DNA from: an uncultured Roseovarius sp.
Lineage (GTDB): Bacteria > Pseudomonadota > Alphaproteobacteria > Rhodobacterales > Rhodobacteraceae
Direction: 5' to 3'
Assembly: GCA_947499555.1 (NCBI GenBank)
Contig: CANMOU010000001.1
Location: 1 to 64,000, forward strand
DNA length: 64,000 bases
Shown: piece by piece, positions 15,175 through 23,251 of the stretch
How the letters are laid out: each line of letters opens with the position of its first letter
How positions within the stretch are numbered: position 1 is the stretch's first letter
The notes under the pieces: generated by a model
Seen by the model: only the letters and a program-made list of their open reading frames with translations
The model's database searches: none
Told to the model about the DNA's origin: nothing
Translations under genes and position numbers: made by a program

Positions 15175-15893
15175 CGTTTCAAAGCGCCCAATGCCTCTTT
15201 GAGGTTGATAGCCCCATCATAGAGCGCGCGGCCGGAGATCGCACCGTTGAGGGCCGCGCCGCAATCGCGCAGTGCGATCAGGTCGTCCAGAGAACTGACG
15301 CCGCCCGAAGCAATGACGGGGATTGATACCGAACGGGCCAGATCGGCGGTGGCCTCGATATTGGGGCCTTGCATGGCCCCGTCGCGGTTGATGTCGGTGT
15401 AGATGATCGCCGCCACGCCCGCATCTTCAAAGGATTTGGCGAGGTCCGTGACCATCACATCGGTCTCCTCCGCCCAGCCTTTGGTCGCGACGCGGCCATT
15501 GCGGGCATCAATGCCGACCGCGACTTGGCCGGGGAAGGTTTTGGCGGCCTCGCGCACCAGATCGGGGTTTTCCACCGCCACCGTGCCCAGGATCACCCGC
15601 GCCAGTCCCTTGTCGAGCCAGCGCTCAATGGTGGCCATATCGCGAATGCCTCCGCCCAGTTGCGCAGGCACTTTCGTGGCCTTCAGAATTGCCTCCACCG
15701 GCGCGGCATTGACCGGTTCCCCGGCAAAAGCCCCATTGAGGTCAACCAGATGCAGCCATTCACAGCCTGCCTCGACAAAGGCCATGGCCTGGGCTGCGGG
15801 GTCGTCATTAAAGACAGTTGCCTGATCCATCTCACCTTTGACAAGGCGCACGGCCTGGCCGTCTTTGAGATCAATCGCGGGGTAGAGGATCAT
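15171..15893 (-). CDS. hisA: Phosphoribosylformimino-5-aminoimidazole carboxamide ribotide isomerase
   Basis: A 240-residue barrel enzyme that isomerises ProFAR to PRFAR. Motifs: [20 protein letters not shown] with the catalytic Asp, [19 protein letters not shown], and [14 protein letters not shown] start at MILYPAIDL. The 20 residues upstream are not family-like. The neighbours on either side (DUF302, DUF2147) run opposite, so hisA must have its own promoter in the gap shared with the DUF2147 gene at 16029. Confidence 0.96.
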   Translation of the reverse strand: MILYPAIDLKDGQAVRLVKGEMDQATVFNDDPAAQAMAFVEAGCEWLHLVDLNGAFAGEPVNAAPVEAILKATKVPAQLGGGIRDMATIERWLDKGLARVILGTVAVENPDLVREAAKTFPGQVAVGIDARNGRVATKGWAEETDVMVTDLAKSFEDAGVAAIIYTDINRDGAMQGPNIEATADLARSVSIPVIASGGVSSLDDLIALRDCGAALNGAISGRALYDGAINLKEALGALKR

Positions 15894-16028
15894 GGGCTTG
15901 GGTCCGTAGAAATGGCTTTGCCGCGATGTGCCATGTGTGCTGGTGATTTGCAACGCGACGTGGCGTCAGACTTGATCGAAAGGCCCGATCCACTCAAGTT
16001 GCGCGCATCAAATCGGGAGGAGAGACCC

Positions 16029-16421
16029 ATGAAGACGATTGCACTGGCCGCGGTGGCCACCTTGATGAGCGCGGGCGTGGCATTTGCCGCCGATCCGCTG
16101 GAAGGCTTCTGGCGCACGGCCAAGGACGATAACGGCGAGTCCGGCCTGATCCATGTGACACCTTGTGGTGCGAAACTCTGCGGCAAGCTCGTCAAAGCTT
16201 ATGATGCCAACGGCAAGGAAATGGCGTCGGACAATATCGGTCGGAACATCATTTCCGAAACCGTCAGCAAGGGTGGCGGCTCTTACAAGGGCAAGATCTA
16301 CAGCCCTGATCGCAACAAGACCTACAATTCCAAACTGTCGCTTTCAGGTAAGAGCCTGAAAGTCTCGGGATGTGTTCTGGGCATCTGCCGGGACGGCGGA
16401 ACCTGGAGCAAGGTCAAGTAA
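16029..16421 (+). CDS. Exported DUF2147 protein
   Basis: A 130-residue protein with a signal peptide (MKTIALAAVATLMSAGVAFA) and a DUF2147 domain: DPLEGFWRTAKDDNGESG, VTPCGAKLCGKLV, KTYNSKLSLSGKSLKVSGCV. The two cysteine pairs (PCGAKLC; CVLGIC) are usual for the family. GGGAGG stands before ATG 16029. A much longer open frame from 15369 is antisense to hisA and is not the gene. It is probably a periplasmic protein, with role unknown. Confidence 0.85.
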   Translation: MKTIALAAVATLMSAGVAFAADPLEGFWRTAKDDNGESGLIHVTPCGAKLCGKLVKAYDANGKEMASDNIGRNIISETVSKGGGSYKGKIYSPDRNKTYNSKLSLSGKSLKVSGCVLGICRDGGTWSKVK

Positions 16422-16446
16422 GACAGACTCTGTCTCGGGTGCCGCT

Positions 16447-17085
16447 TCAAGGCGCCCATTGCAGAAAGTTGGAAATGATCGCCAGGCCCGTGGCCTGGCT
16501 TTTTTCCGGGTGGAACTGTGTGCCGATGATGTTGTCGCGGCCCACAACGGCGGTGACGTCCTCGCCATATCCGACATGTGCCAGACGCGTCGCCGGGTCA
16601 TCCACGCGAAACTGGTAGGAATGCACGAAATAGGCGTGATCGCCGGTCTTCACGCCGTCCAGAACCGGGTGATCACTGTCAATCACCAGATCGTTCCAGC
16701 CCATATGCGGCACTTTCATATCCGGGCTGCCGGGGTCTAGCGCGCCCACCGTGCCGGCAATCCAGTCAAAGCCGGGCGTCTCGGTATATTCCAGGCCGCG
16801 ACTGGCCAGCATTTGCATGCCGATGCAAATTCCCATGAACGGGCGGCCATGGGTAATCACCGCCTCTTCAATGGCCTCAAACACGCCTCGGTGGTCAAAA
16901 AGTGCCTGCCGGCAAGCCGGAAAGGCCCCGTCGCCGGGCAAAACCACCCGCGTGGCGTTGCGCACCACATCCGGATCAGACGTGACCACGACGTCGCCCG
17001 CGCCCAGATCGGTGGCCATGCGCTGAAACGCCTTTTCCGCCGAGTGCAGGTTCCCGGACTCGTAATCGACAATAGCGGTTGCCAT
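16447..17085 (-). CDS. hisH: Imidazole glycerol phosphate synthase, glutaminase subunit
   Basis: A 212-residue class I glutamine amidotransferase that supplies ammonia to HisF. Motifs: IVDYESGNLHS, the oxyanion region PGDGAF, the nucleophile in MGICIGMQML, and the His-Glu pair in TQFHPEKSQ. It starts 6 bp after the hisB stop and is surely co-transcribed with it. Confidence 0.96.
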   Translation of the reverse strand: MATAIVDYESGNLHSAEKAFQRMATDLGAGDVVVTSDPDVVRNATRVVLPGDGAFPACRQALFDHRGVFEAIEEAVITHGRPFMGICIGMQMLASRGLEYTETPGFDWIAGTVGALDPGSPDMKVPHMGWNDLVIDSDHPVLDGVKTGDHAYFVHSYQFRVDDPATRLAHVGYGEDVTAVVGRDNIIGTQFHPEKSQATGLAIISNFLQWAP

Positions 17086-17090
17086 GGGGC

Positions 17091-17678
17091 CTACAGCGTC
17101 CCTTTGGTGGACGGGATGGCATCGGCCTTGCGCGGATCCACCTCCAATGCATCCCGCAGCGCCCGCGCCACGGCCTTGAACGCCGCCTCGGCGATGTGGT
17201 GGCTGTTGATCCCGTGCAGCTGATCCACATGCAGCGTGATGCCGCCATGGCTGCTGAAGGCCTGGAAGAATTCACGCACAAGCTCGCAATCGAACGTGCC
17301 GATCTTGGGCGTGGGAAGGTCCACATGCCACACCAGATAAGGCCGCCCAGACAGGTCAAGCGCGGCACGCACGAGCGCGTCATCCATCGGCAAAAGGCAG
17401 GCTCCGTAGCGCCGGATGCCCTTCTTGTCGCCCACAGCTTGCGTCAGCGCCTGGCCCAGGGCGATGCCCACATCCTCGACCGTGTGATGGTCATCAATGT
17501 GCAGATCGCCTTTGCAACGCACGGTCATATCAATGAGCGAATGCCGCGCCAGCTGATCCAGCATATGGTCAAAAAACCCCACACCCGTGGTGTTGTCATA
17601 CGTCCCGGTGCCATCGAGAGTGATGTCGACGGAGATATCCGTTTCCGCCGTCTTGCGGGTGATCTTGGCCTGTCGCAT
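17091..17678 (-). CDS. hisB: Imidazoleglycerol-phosphate dehydratase
   Basis: A 195-residue monofunctional dehydratase with two half-domains, each with manganese-binding histidines: [15 protein letters not shown] and [17 protein letters not shown] in the first, [13 protein letters not shown] and [17 protein letters not shown] in the second. It carries no histidinol-phosphatase domain, as usual outside enterobacteria. It is first of the hisB-hisH pair, and the tRNA-Gly gene lies upstream on the same strand. Confidence 0.96.
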   Translation of the reverse strand: MRQAKITRKTAETDISVDITLDGTGTYDNTTGVGFFDHMLDQLARHSLIDMTVRCKGDLHIDDHHTVEDVGIALGQALTQAVGDKKGIRRYGACLLPMDDALVRAALDLSGRPYLVWHVDLPTPKIGTFDCELVREFFQAFSSHGGITLHVDQLHGINSHHIAEAAFKAVARALRDALEVDPRKADAIPSTKGTL

Positions 17679-17841
17679 GGGCTTATTCCACTATGAATAC
17701 CGGGTGCTTATAGGCGCGCGGCGGTGGCAGGCCAAGAGGGGTAAATTCTGGCGCTTTTTCGCTGTGGCGTTGCTGCAAATTGGGGGATGCACCGAAAATC
17801 GGGCATTCGCCCTCAAATTCGATCAGATTTCGTTAGAAAAT

Positions 17842-17916
17842 TGGAGCGGGCGATGAGATTCGAACTCACGACCCTTACCTTGGCAAGGTAATGCTCTACC
17901 CCTGAGCTACGCCCGC
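17842..17916 (-). tRNA. tRNA-Gly (GCC)
   Basis: A 75-base gene with encoded CCA. The acceptor stem is GCGGGCG/CGCCCGC, the D-loop contains TAGCTCAGGGGTAGAGC, the anticodon is GCC and the T-loop is GTTCGAATC. It is on the same strand as hisB, with 160 bp between. Confidence 0.95.
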
Positions 17917-18030
17917 GTCCGATGGGTGAGGTGGGAGATATAAAGTCTCACACCGCCCTGCAAGGGAAAACCGCAGGGGTGCGGCACTTTTTTGCTGGCT
18001 GTTCTGGGCCTGCCCGGCCTTCGTGACGCT

Positions 18031-18165
18031 CTATTGGCTAAAGCGCATCACCAGTTCTGCATAAATCAGCGTTGAACTGAGAAGAAGCACGCCCAGAAAC
18101 ATCATGCGACGCTTCAAGCTTGGTGTTGTGCGATCTTCGGTCTCTTGGTTTTCGAAACGGGTCAC
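18031..18165 (-). CDS. Small single-membrane-span protein (44 residues)
   Basis: Starts at GTG with AGGAG 8 bases upstream. A polar, acidic N-terminus (NQETEDRTTPS) is followed by KRR and one hydrophobic span (MMFLGVLLLSSTLIYAELV) ending RFSQ, giving an N-in topology by the positive-inside rule. Such tiny proteins are easily missed. The good ribosome site and clean domain layout support it. No function known. Confidence 0.6.
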   Translation of the reverse strand: MTRFENQETEDRTTPSLKRRMMFLGVLLLSSTLIYAELVMRFSQ

Positions 18166-18256
18166 GCCGCGTCTCCTGTATCAGTGCATTTACGGCAGCT
18201 AATAGTCGAATCGTATGGCGTTTGAGGGGGTCTCGCAACAAAAACCGGACGAAAAT

Positions 18257-18285
18257 CCCCCGGCGGCGGAAATCCGCGCCGGGGG
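18257..18285 (-). terminator. Terminator of the GMC oxidoreductase gene
   Basis: CCCCCGGCG pairs with CGCCGGGGG, with a further short inner stem. On the minus strand it is followed by ATTTT, 10 bp after the oxidoreductase stop. Confidence 0.75.
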
Positions 18286-18294
18286 TGTTTTCAA

Positions 18295-19866
18295 TCAAAG
18301 GTTGCCGGCAGACATCTCTGAGGCGATGTGATCGGCCTGTCGGATGGCCAATGCCACGATGGTGAGCGTCGGATTTTCCGCCGCACCGGTGGTGAATTGC
18401 GACCCGTCCGAGATGAAAAGGTTCGCGATATCATGGGTTTGTCCCCATTTATTGCAGACCCCGTCCTCCGGCTTCTCCGACATCCGGTTGGTACCCAGAT
18501 TGTGCGTGCTGGGGTAGGGGGGCGTCGGGAAGGTCCGCGTGGCCCCCACCGCATCATAGACCGCAGCGCCTTGTTTATAAGCGTGATTGCGCATGGCGAT
18601 GTCATTTGGGTGATCATCGAAATGCACATTTGGCACTGGTAGACCGTATTGGTCCTTGACGTCCGTGTTGAGCGTTACGCGGTTCGTGGCCTGAGGCATA
18701 TCTTCGCCCACAATCCACATCCCGGCCATGTTTTCATACTGATCAAGTGCGGATGTGAATTCACGCCCCCATGCACCAGGATCCAGGAACGCCGCCATAA
18801 AGGGCAGTCCCAGTCCCAGGGTTTCCAGCTCATAACCGCCGACAAACCCACGGCTTGGATCATGACGGGACTCGTCCTGGATGATCCCGGCCATGGTGGT
18901 GCCGCGCCAGAACTTCACCGGCTTGTCGAAGACCGCATAGACCGACCCGGTCATATGGCGCATGTAGTGACGACCTACGTGATCAGAGCTGTTGGCCAGC
19001 CCGTTGGGGAACATGCTGGACGCTGAGTTCAGCAGCAGCCGAGGCGATTCAAACGAGTTGCCCGCGACGCAGACGATGCGTGCTTTCTGCATCTGCAGAT
19101 TACCGTCCGCGTCGAAATACTCCACGCCCGTGACCTTGCCGCTGTCATCGTGCAGGATACGCGCCACATGAGATTGCGGACGCACTTCGAGGTTCCCGGT
19201 GGCCTCGCCCTCTTCGATGTCATGATAGCCTGCGGACCATTTGGCGCCCCATTTGCAGCCCTGGAAGCAGAAGCCGGTTTGCTGGCACATTGTCCGGTCC
19301 GTGTTCTCGGCCGAGGATATGGCCATGCGGCCCGTGTGCACTTCTTTGTAACCAAGCGCCTTGGCGCCGGCTTCAAAGACTTTGAAGTTGTTGTTGCCGG
19401 GAAGGCCCGGGCGATCGCCTGTGCGCGTCACATGCAGCTTGTCTTCGGCCTTCGTGTACCATGGATCCATTTCCGCGGCATCAATCGGCCAGTCGAGCAG
19501 GGTTGCCCCTTCCACGTCGCCATAGGTGGTTTTGGCTTTCCACTCATGCTCCTGGAAACGCAGCGAGGCGCCCGCCCAGTGCTGAGTGGTGCCGCCCACG
19601 GATTTCACGATCCAGGCCGGAAGCCCGGAGAAATCCTTGGCCACGCGCCAGTCGCCCGATGTGGTGCGGGCATCCAGCCATGCGAGTTGTCCGAAGCTGT
19701 CCCATTCATCGTTGATGAAATCCTCGGGGTAATGTCTGCCGCCGGCCTCCAAAGCCACGACGCTGACGCCTTTTTGCGCCAGTTCATTGGCCAGAACGCC
19801 GCCGCCCGCGCCGGTGCCGACGATAACGACCACACTGTCGTCGGTGAGATCAAATGGTGCACTCAT
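18295..19866 (-). CDS. GMC-family FAD oxidoreductase (gluconate/sorbose dehydrogenase-like large subunit)
   Basis: A 523-residue GMC oxidoreductase. The N-terminal FAD motif is GTGAGGGVLANELAQKG with ALEAGG at the second strand. VKSVGGTTQHWAGASLRF is the GMC signature. Four closely spaced cysteines occur around 195-205 (CQQTGFCFQGCKWG), and the C-terminus carries THNLGTNRMS and ENPTLTIVALAIRQADHI. It resembles the large subunit of membrane-linked gluconate or sorbitol dehydrogenases that pair with a Tat-exported subunit 3, which is the next gene upstream. No signal peptide is seen, so it may be co-exported with that partner. The sugar substrate cannot be told. Confidence 0.85.
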   Translation of the reverse strand: MSAPFDLTDDSVVVIVGTGAGGGVLANELAQKGVSVVALEAGGRHYPEDFINDEWDSFGQLAWLDARTTSGDWRVAKDFSGLPAWIVKSVGGTTQHWAGASLRFQEHEWKAKTTYGDVEGATLLDWPIDAAEMDPWYTKAEDKLHVTRTGDRPGLPGNNNFKVFEAGAKALGYKEVHTGRMAISSAENTDRTMCQQTGFCFQGCKWGAKWSAGYHDIEEGEATGNLEVRPQSHVARILHDDSGKVTGVEYFDADGNLQMQKARIVCVAGNSFESPRLLLNSASSMFPNGLANSSDHVGRHYMRHMTGSVYAVFDKPVKFWRGTTMAGIIQDESRHDPSRGFVGGYELETLGLGLPFMAAFLDPGAWGREFTSALDQYENMAGMWIVGEDMPQATNRVTLNTDVKDQYGLPVPNVHFDDHPNDIAMRNHAYKQGAAVYDAVGATRTFPTPPYPSTHNLGTNRMSEKPEDGVCNKWGQTHDIANLFISDGSQFTTGAAENPTLTIVALAIRQADHIASEMSAGNL

Positions 19867-19880
19867 TGGTCAATCCTCCC

Positions 19881-20408
19881 TCAACCGATCCACGAAATGT
19901 CATCAAAACCGCGGTTGATGTAGCCGCCTTTGGAGAAGCTTTCGCCCTCGTACCCAAAGATCGGCCAGACCGCTTTTTGATTGTACAGGCCGGTGACGAG
20001 CCCGCCTCTGATGCGTTGGAAGAAGGGGTCATCTTCCATCGAGCGCAGCACATCCACCCGGTCACGCTCCCAGCCGACGGCGGCGTAATCGGCGCCTTTC
20101 ATGTCGTTCGCCGCGGCGTTCAAAGCGGCGATACCGGCCTCAATACCTTCGGCATTCTCAGCTGTGTCATACCCTTTGACAGCGGCCACGTAGAATTCAT
20201 CGGCGACACGGTCATGCGGATAGATGTCGCGCGCCATTTGCACCAACGTGGCAAAGCTTTCCGGTTTCAGAGCCTCAAGTTCTGCGGCCCAGGCCCCGTC
20301 AGCCCCGGCAATGTAGCCTGCGCCCAGCACGAAAGCCCCCAAGGCTGTTGTGCCTTTCAGAAGCTCGCGCCGGGTCAGCGTTCTGAGCGATTTGGTTTGG
20401 GTACTCAA
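19881..20408 (-). CDS. Tat-exported gluconate 2-dehydrogenase subunit 3-like protein
   Basis: A 175-residue protein with a twin-arginine signal (TLTRRELLKGTTALGAFVLGAG). The rest is helical and matches the small subunit of membrane-bound sugar dehydrogenases (VQMARDIYPHDRVADEFYV; GLVTGLYNQKAVWPIFGYEG; GGYINRGFDDISW). It lies 14 bp before the GMC gene and probably carries that folded, FAD-loaded partner through the Tat pore. The cytochrome c subunit usually present in such complexes is not next to them. Confidence 0.83.
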   Translation of the reverse strand: MSTQTKSLRTLTRRELLKGTTALGAFVLGAGYIAGADGAWAAELEALKPESFATLVQMARDIYPHDRVADEFYVAAVKGYDTAENAEGIEAGIAALNAAANDMKGADYAAVGWERDRVDVLRSMEDDPFFQRIRGGLVTGLYNQKAVWPIFGYEGESFSKGGYINRGFDDISWIG

Positions 20409-20496
20409 CGTTATGTCCTCCCTTGTGTCTGCGTGTTTCTTGTTGTTTTTGGCAGATTGGCCCGCTCACGCCGCGCTGGCATCTCTGCGATTTGTG

Positions 20497-20892
20497 TCAC
20501 TTGAAGCGCCCCGCACGCTCGAGAACTTCAATCTCGTAGCCATCAGGATCGGTGATGAAGAAAAACTTGCCCACGAGTTCGCCATCCGGTGCGAATTCAA
20601 CCACTTTGCGTGGCTCAAGTCCTGCCGCGATGAAACGGGCGTGTTCGGCTTCGACGTTTTCGACGGAGACAGCGAAATGTCCGTAGCCGGACCCCAGCTC
20701 ATAGGGCTCGGACTGGTCCTTGTTGATGGTCAATTCCAGTTCGAACTCGGATTCCGGGTTGCTTAGGTAAACAAGCGTGAAATTGGTGAAATCCAGCCGG
20801 TCGGCCACATCCAGATCAAAAGCGGTCTTGTAGAATTCCAGCGACCGCGTCTCGTCAAGAACGCGGATCATACTGTGGATTGCTTTGGCCAT
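20497..20892 (-). CDS. gloA: Lactoylglutathione lyase (glyoxalase I)
   Basis: A 131-residue VOC-fold protein that would isomerise the glutathione hemithioacetal of methylglyoxal. Motifs: the first metal site near HSMIRVLDETRSLEFYKTAF, FELELTINKD with the Glu ligand, GYGHFAVSV with the second His, and FFITDPDGYEIEVLE with the last Glu. The length fits single-domain GloA. Confidence 0.85.
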   Translation of the reverse strand: MAKAIHSMIRVLDETRSLEFYKTAFDLDVADRLDFTNFTLVYLSNPESEFELELTINKDQSEPYELGSGYGHFAVSVENVEAEHARFIAAGLEPRKVVEFAPDGELVGKFFFITDPDGYEIEVLERAGRFK

Positions 20893-20991
20893 TGGCTCCT
20901 CCGAACGAAAGGTGTTCCTCAGAGCCTAACAGTGGGTCCAAGCAGGCAGGTAGTAATTGGTTACTACAGTGCTCCGGGCAGGCTTGTCGTT

Positions 20992-21285
20992 TTACTCGGC
21001 GGCGATCTGTTCTGCATGGGGTGCGTTCTGTGCGTCCTGCCAAACCAAACAGGTACAGCGCAGAAGGGACGTGAAATTCTTGGGTTCCCCATGTAATTCA
21101 AGCACTTCGCCATGCAGTTTCGACACGAAAGCCGGTGTGGTTACATCCTCGTTCGCGGCAATTTCATCGAGAATACGCCAGAACGACTTTTCCAGCCGAA
21201 TACTGGTGCTCTGGCCATTCAAACGCATACTGCGGGTTTCGAGTTCGTATCGCTCCGGGTCCTGCCCGGCAAAAATACGGCACAT
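20992..21285 (-). CDS. Ribbon-helix-helix domain protein
   Basis: A 97-residue protein with an N-terminal MCRIFAGQDPERYE and a ribbon-helix-helix core (RSMRLNGQSTSIRLEKSFWRILDEIA) followed by VTTPAFVSKLHGEV. It matches the RHH family common in roseobacters, probably a small DNA-binding regulator. The start is set at MCRIFAG, which has GGAGG upstream. Targets are unknown. It stands alone between the glyoxalase and MAPEG genes. Confidence 0.8.
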   Translation of the reverse strand: MCRIFAGQDPERYELETRSMRLNGQSTSIRLEKSFWRILDEIAANEDVTTPAFVSKLHGEVLELHGEPKNFTSLLRCTCLVWQDAQNAPHAEQIAAE

Positions 21286-21389
21286 GTCACTTCCTCCCAA
21301 AAGGTCCAAGGCCCGATGTCATGGTCCCCATGATGCATCAGAAATTGCAGTCTTGAAAGGGTTTTGAAGCCAGGCCGACTTTGGGCAGC

Positions 21390-21779
21390 TCAGATCACGA
21401 CATGTGCGATATTGGCCAACGCCGCGACGGCAATCATAATCAGGGTCAGAAGCATGCCAATGACACGCAGTGGAATGCGTTGCGGAGAGCTGCCCAAACC
21501 CACGGCATGGCTGATGCGACCGGCCAGCAACATCACACCCAGAACATGCAGGGCCCAGCCCGGCGCGCCTTGTAGCTCGGCTGCCATCAAAAGGATCAGA
21601 CCCAGAGGCGCATATTCTGCGCAATTTGCCTGCACCCGCATCTTTTTCAAAAGCAGGCTGTCGTCCTTGTGGCCGACTGAAACTTTCGCGGTTTGCCGGT
21701 GGCGTATGACGCGGCCGCTCAGGATCAGGAAAAGCAGCGCTAGAAGGCCCGCATAAAGAGGAGAGACATCGACGGTCAA
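21390..21779 (-). CDS. MAPEG-family membrane protein
   Basis: A 129-residue protein with four membrane spans: LYAGLLALLFLILSGRVI, AEYAPLGLILLMAAEL, GWALHVLGVMLLAGRI, and a C-terminal span VIGMLLTLIMIAVAALANI. The pattern and the KMRVQANCAEYAPLGL loop are those of MAPEG (glutathione-linked membrane) proteins. The TTG at 21779 is chosen because AAGGA lies 7 bases before it and because the family starts there. An upstream ATG would overlap the phosphoesterase gene and add a non-family tail. Confidence 0.78.
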   Translation of the reverse strand: MTVDVSPLYAGLLALLFLILSGRVIRHRQTAKVSVGHKDDSLLLKKMRVQANCAEYAPLGLILLMAAELQGAPGWALHVLGVMLLAGRISHAVGLGSSPQRIPLRVIGMLLTLIMIAVAALANIAHVVI

Positions 21780-21801
21780 GAAGCGTTCCTTTTCTGCAGT
21801 C

Positions 21802-22620
21802 TCACGGGTCAGAAGACCTACCGACAGGTGCAGATAGTTCGAAATCTTCGGTATGCACGACCACACCGTCATCTGTTGAAATCACAATGCCATAGGCTCC
21901 CGGCTCATCGATGGAGACGTCATGGGCTTTTGATGACAGGGCCATGGGCATCTGGTGACACGTACTCTTGAGCATCGCCACCGGGATCTGGCGATCACCA
22001 GCAACCGTCAGGCTGGCATGGATTGTGCGGTGAACGTGGCCTGCAATGATCTGCACCACGTTGGGATGCCGCCCCAAAGCTTCGGCAAACTCTGCCTTGT
22101 TGGCCAGGTCAATGCTGTCCATACCCGGAAAACCGGTCTGCACTGGCGGATGGTGCAGGGCGAGGATGACCCGCCGTCCCGCTGATGACAAGATGGCCGC
22201 GTCCATCCAGTCCAGCCGGTGCTTGCATAGCAACCCGCCATGGATGTTGGCGGCTTGCTCATCCAACGTGTCCAGCAGGATCAGACGTGTCTGGTCAAGG
22301 TCGACAACCTCTTGCACGTACCCTTCGGCGGTCACGGCAACATTATGAAAAACCTCAAGAAAAGCTGCGCGCCTGTCATGATTCCCAAGTGTCATACTTA
22401 GGGGGAGAGGGCAGTCAGCCAGAATAGCATGCAATCGAATGTACTCTTCTGGCGTCCCGCGATGAGCCAGATCTCCGGTGATCACCACGCGCTCGGCATC
22501 AGGATGGTGCTTGATTGCATGTTCAAGTCCCCGGGAAAACCGTTCGTAGGGATCAAGGCCAATGATCGTTTCGCCTTTGGGCAGGACGTGAATGTCGGTG
22601 AATACGAGAAGCTTTTTCAT
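21802..22620 (-). CDS. Calcineurin-like metallophosphoesterase (CpdA-like)
   Basis: A 272-residue class III cyclic-nucleotide phosphodiesterase-type protein. The metal-site motifs appear in order: VFTDIHVL (D-x-H), VITGDLAHRG (GDxxH-like), TLGNHDRR (GNHD), LALHHPP and AGHVHR (GHxH). The family includes CpdA (cAMP phosphodiesterase) and glycerophosphodiesterases. The true substrate is open. It starts at MKKLLVFTD. Confidence 0.85.
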   Translation of the reverse strand: MKKLLVFTDIHVLPKGETIIGLDPYERFSRGLEHAIKHHPDAERVVITGDLAHRGTPEEYIRLHAILADCPLPLSMTLGNHDRRAAFLEVFHNVAVTAEGYVQEVVDLDQTRLILLDTLDEQAANIHGGLLCKHRLDWMDAAILSSAGRRVILALHHPPVQTGFPGMDSIDLANKAEFAEALGRHPNVVQIIAGHVHRTIHASLTVAGDRQIPVAMLKSTCHQMPMALSSKAHDVSIDEPGAYGIVISTDDGVVVHTEDFELSAPVGRSSDP

Positions 22621-22692
22621 GAACCCGCCCCGCAACGCAAACCGCCCAAATCATGGTCGGATTCGCGCAGTTTTGAAAGAGCGTTTTTCGCC

Positions 22693-23184
22693 TTACCAGC
22701 CGTCCGGAACAGGGTTCTCGGCCAGAACCTGATTGAGCTGTGTTCTGGTGGCCTCATCCACATGAGGCAGCATCACGCGCGTTGTGTAATTGCCGTAGAG
22801 CTTGCCATCGGCGCTATAGGTCCAATCGGCAATCTGCGCCTCGGTGAACTCTACCATGTCGCCCGCGTGTTGGCCGGGCATGGCGGTGGGTTCATTGGCC
22901 AGAATGCCGACAAACCCCTCGCCACGTTCGGCGAAGGGCACAATCCAGATCACTTCGGATTGGTCAGTTTCAGCATTGAACTCAACCTTAAGACCGGCGC
23001 CCTGAACCGATTGGCCATCCGGGCCTTTCGTATTTGCCAGAAACTGCGGCAATGACACCCGGGCCTCTGCGATCGCGGCCTGCATTTCCGGGTCCTGTTG
23101 GCCAAACTGGACAACGTCATCGCCAGCCAAACCTGCGATTGGTGTCAGAAGCGCGAACGCAAAAACGGCAAGAAAATGTTTCAT
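22693..23184 (-). CDS. Exported DUF2314 protein
   Basis: A 163-residue protein with a signal peptide ending near SLAGDD (FALLTPIAGLAG) and a DUF2314 domain: DPEMQAAIAEARVSLPQFLA, WIVPFAERGEGFVGILANEP, and VEFTEAQIADWTY. Periplasmic. The role of this domain is unknown. It lies between the phosphoesterase and pyruvate carboxylase genes on the same strand. Confidence 0.82.
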   Translation of the reverse strand: MKHFLAVFAFALLTPIAGLAGDDVVQFGQQDPEMQAAIAEARVSLPQFLANTKGPDGQSVQGAGLKVEFNAETDQSEVIWIVPFAERGEGFVGILANEPTAMPGQHAGDMVEFTEAQIADWTYSADGKLYGNYTTRVMLPHVDEATRTQLNQVLAENPVPDGW

Positions 23185-23251
23185 TACAAACCTTTCCAGT
23201 CAATTCCGTGCTTTACCGGCTAACAGGTCATTCGGGCCGGAATGTGACGGA

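Noticed and set aside
15369-16028. Long N-terminal extension of the DUF2147 gene
   Set aside because: It is antisense to hisA. The signal peptide and GGGAGG site fix the start at 16029.
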